Assembly: GCF_000524195.1 (NCBI RefSeq)
Contig: NW_020170517.1
Coordinates: 133,360 to 197,359 of the forward strand
Reading direction: 5' to 3'
DNA length: 64,000 nucleotides
DNA from: Echinococcus granulosus
Taxonomy: Eukaryota; Platyhelminthes; Cestoda; Cyclophyllidea; Taeniidae
Below are positions 61,501-64,000 of the stretch, piece after piece; positions within the stretch are counted from its first letter, which is position 1; every line of letters starts with the position of its first letter. The notes below the pieces were generated by a model. That model made no database searches. It had not been told where the DNA came from and saw only the letters and a program-made list of their open reading frames with translations. The position numbers and the translations under genes were made by a program.

Positions 61501-63031
61501 CCAAAGTCTCGAATCGCTCATTTTAACTTCTTAGGCGCTTCTCATCTAAGAAATTTTTTATTATGAAATAATTTCCAAGGATTTCTTTTTGCCATAAAAG
61601 TAATGCACTATTCTGGATGGCTTAAAACAAGCACCAAGGAAGTAGAATAAATAAATCCGTCCGGGTAAATGACGTTGACTTTGATTACGAAATGCCACGT
61701 GGTAGGGAAGAGACCTGAACCAAGACACAGACAATTAGTGAACTGGTAACCAAACTAGAGACGGATATAATGATTTCACTGGTTGTTTATTTAAAATGAA
61801 TTGACAAAGGCTATGCACGCCAATAGCTCTCTACATTTGGTAGTGAAAAAAAGGGGTCTGAGAGGCATATCATTGAGGAAACTCCCAGCGATTCATGGTA
61901 AAGAACCAGTACTTCGTTGCAAATGTGACTCAATTTGATACTCAACAAACGGTAGAAAGCACAATTGTACCTCCGATGAAAAATTATTATGGTTTAAACA
62001 ATTTCAAAAGTGATTTACCACTAGTTAAATTGATTCCTACACCGCCTTTATTGGGAGAAGACAGTAATAGGAGAAACTTTTGATTGAAGGTCACACACCT
62101 AATATTCCATGAACAGGTATTAGTCTTTGGTATAATCTTTAAGAGACCGAACAGTTCAACTATATTGCATTAATCTAAGTCCAACAGTCTTATTGAGAAG
62201 TGGGGGAAAGCTCAAGTAAGGAGAAGTGGATTCCAACCGTTTAGCCAAGCTTTGTTTCAAGCCCTCCATCTAGTCTTTATGAAATCTTTAAAGGGCACAA
62301 CGTTGCCTTTACCAACGCTGAAAGTCATCCACAAATCAAACTACAATATTCAAAAAATATCTTCCACATAATCGGAAGGTGAAGTACAGACCGCCCGAGA
62401 CGTTCAGTAACAAAGTGCTTGAGTGGTGATGGTAAACATTTCAACCAAATTCAATTGCAATGGCTGATTTCCATCTTTAACAGCAACTAATCATGAAAGA
62501 GATCTAAGTAGATCCACTTGAGAACACGTGTGAAATGAGGATCAACATGATTACTCATTAATTCAGCAACATTAGACTATTTGAAACAGTCAAAAAATGT
62601 AAGATATAAAACTTGATTTGCTGTAATAGCTATATAAAGAGATAACCATTAAGAGTAATCTCAACGAAGACTCCCACGTTTTTGCAAAGCAAAGAAATGC
62701 CAATGAAGAAACCATTATACCAACTTGCGGTCTAATAAGTCAACCCGCTACCCATTCCGAATCAAGAAATTCATATAAAATGCCTAAAAATTGGGATTTT
62801 CCCAACAATTTCTAAGCGAAACATAGAGGAAGAAAGAGTCTAACCCTCACCTTTCGATAGACAGCGGAGATGACGACAGTGCGCATATCCATGCCGACAA
62901 GAGTCTGCTTGCGAAAGTACTGATGCAACATGAGAGATTGTATAAAGGCGGTGAGGAACATCAAGAAGGCGTATACGTAGCCATGCCACATTGGTTCCGT
63001 CGATTCCGGCTGCAGGAAGTTCAGCAAGCGT
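49398..63031 (-). CDS. ABCC1-like: ABCC/MRP1-like exons 11-16, second copy (partial, no exon 10 or NBD in window)
   Basis: The duplicate of the TMD1 exons: 63031-62851, 58994-58740, 56570-56505, 55569-55432, 53204-53058 and 49549-49398. Sequence, splice sites and phases match copy 1. Exon 10 of this copy would lie outside the window at an offset of 22,706 bp. Downstream on the minus strand this copy runs, after the junction, into exon 10 of copy 1. Exon 16 ends with two leftover bases while exon 10 starts in phase 0, so splicing 16 to 10 would shift the frame. The tandem arrangement therefore does not encode an enlarged transporter. Treat it as a gene fragment, or as an artefact of assembly. 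Confidence 0.85.
53058..53204 (-). CDS. ABCC1-like: ABCC exon 15, second copy
   Basis: Copy of 30352-30498; contains AFVSLSLLNILRFPLF. Confidence 0.87.
55432..55569 (-). CDS. ABCC1-like: ABCC exon 14, second copy
   Basis: Copy of 32726-32863; starts VLKLYAWEPSF. Confidence 0.86.
56505..56570 (-). CDS. ABCC1-like: ABCC exon 13, second copy (micro-exon)
   Basis: Copy of 33799-33864; 22 codons with KRIKLISEILNGI. Confidence 0.82.
57037..57049. repeat. 13-G homopolymer, copy 2
   Basis: Same run, same length as 34331-34343, within the second copy of the duplication. Confidence 0.95.
57611..57756 (+). repeat. Dispersed repeat R2, copy within the duplicated block
   Basis: This is the 34905-35050 repeat carried along by the 22.7-kb duplication, not an independent insertion. 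Confidence 0.7.
58740..58994 (-). CDS. ABCC1-like: ABCC exon 12, second copy
   Basis: Copy of 36034-36288; contains TTGEITNLMSLDA and LGPSVLAGVA, uninterrupted. Confidence 0.87.
62851..63031 (-). CDS. ABCC1-like: ABCC exon 11, second copy
   Basis: Copy of 40145-40325; contains MLHQYF and ISAVYRK with the same splice sites. Confidence 0.85.
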
Positions 63032-63082
63032 CTGCAAGTAGACAGATAGTTGAGAAAATCCAGTAAGAATCAAACCGGTCCG

Positions 63083-63356
63083 AGACAGACGAATAGATGA
63101 GGAATGAGTAGACAAGGTAAAGATGGATGAAGAATAGAAATAGTGAATGGATAGATGAGAGTGGATGCGGGTAGAGATTTGAAGTAGAGAGATTAAGCAG
63201 AGGTGGATGGATGAAGGGTATATGAAATATAAACAGGTGGGCAAGTGAACCAGGGAAGACGAATTAATCGGGGGTAATAGGATCGAAGATAGATAGGCGA
63301 GTGGATAAATCGCGAACCCGTAAATAACAACTAGATGAATCTGACGAAGATAGACA
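63083..63356. repeat. Degenerate tetranucleotide tract, duplicate copy
   Basis: Copy of the 40377-40650 tract at the constant 22,706-bp offset. Confidence 0.75.
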
Positions 63357-64000
63357 GATAGATCAAGAAAGGATTGTTGGATGCGGGATGAAAGGGTTAC
63401 AAAAATGGATGATTTGGTGATGAACAAAATCAACGTATATGGAGGAAGGGTGGAAGAGTTAGCGTGTCACGTCAACTCACACGTAACGGATAGATCTATA
63501 ATAGGTGTTCGTCATCGGTCAATGGATAAGCAAATGGAGGACCTCTTGAAAGTTTATGTCGATATTTAGTAAAAGTAAAGATGTAAAAGAATCATTTCCA
63601 ATGCAAAGCCGGCGAAAGATTCGATAGATTAGTCGAAATTAGCATCAATCCATAGATCTTAGCAATAGCCTTCCAGAGTACTTTATAAATGTTTTGTTTA
63701 AAAGTGACCCAAATAAGCAGTCGGAAAAAATGCCTTCAAATAACATTTTGGATATCAAACAAAATTGCGATTGAATGTCGGTTCAAGACTATTCCTGCTG
63801 AGCATTACAACTTTATTTAATCAAAAATTCTTCTTCACCAGCACAGCTGCCAAGATAGGTCCTTTCTTGAGTGAAACGGTAAGATAACGAGTGCTCTTGC
63901 GCTACGACCAAAAGGAAAACCCCGGCTTCGCAATCGAGGTGTATACCTTGATGATGAAATATGAAAAAGACACGAATATCATGCTACTGTTTAGCAAAAT

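Larger units (their letters stand above)
46855..64000. repeat. Tandem duplication, copy 2 (cut by the window end)
   Basis: Repeats 24149-41294 over 17,146 bp up to the last base of the window. A 13-G run (34331-34343 in copy 1, 57037-57049 here) has the same length in both. A complete unit would extend another 5.6 kb past the window and include a second ABCC exon 10. Between exons it holds the same intronic sequence as copy 1, with nothing additional. Confidence 0.95.

Noticed and set aside
255..63031. Three independent ABCC genes in the window
   Set aside because: The halves are complementary, not overlapping, in domain content, and the second minus-strand set looks identical to the first. 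One gene that has been split and duplicated explains this better than three paralogues.
1..64000. CRISPR arrays, operons, prophage or other prokaryotic features
   Set aside because: The sequence is intron-rich eukaryotic DNA and no regularly spaced short repeats or gene clusters were seen.

Overview
This window is eukaryotic DNA, most likely from a flatworm and probably a tapeworm. The evidence is AT-rich sequence, coding exons with canonical GT..AG sites, and introns that are either about 31 bp or several kilobases long. That bimodal pattern is known from cestodes. No operons, CRISPR arrays, viral genes or confidently recognisable tRNA/rRNA genes were seen.

Two genes can be supported. The first is a long-form ABCC (multidrug-resistance protein 1-like) ABC transporter. 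Nine plus-strand exons between 255 and 21442 encode, in order, the N-terminus, the five-helix TMD0 domain and most of the L0 linker (443 codons, ending in phase 0). The next seven exons of the same protein (end of L0, all of TMD1, approach to the first nucleotide-binding domain) lie on the MINUS strand between 46371 and 26692. Their phases and protein order continue exactly from where the plus-strand exons stop. No nucleotide-binding domain is present. The second gene is intronless. It encodes a 484-residue C2H2-type zinc-finger protein with Lys/Ser-rich tails (11656-13110, plus strand) and is nested inside ABCC intron 5.

The right 40 kb is dominated by a direct tandem duplication. The block 24149-46854 (22,706 bp) is repeated from 46855 to the end of the window, where the second copy is cut off after 17,146 bp. 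The copies looked identical everywhere I compared them, including a 13-G homopolymer. The second copy therefore carries another set of minus-strand ABCC exons (11 to 16). The duplicated block is inverted relative to the plus-strand half of the gene, and its left edge is a breakpoint in both copies. The arrangement cannot make one continuous ABCC transcript. It is either a recent inversion plus duplication or, more likely, an assembly artefact in which one contig was flipped and placed twice.

The remaining sequence is intronic. It holds two families of diverged dispersed repeats (called R1 and R2 here), a degenerate GATA/GGAT-like tetranucleotide tract, an (AT)n microsatellite, a GT-rich tract and otherwise unremarkable AT-rich DNA. 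I found no convincing novel biological system; the split and duplicated transporter locus is the main observation.
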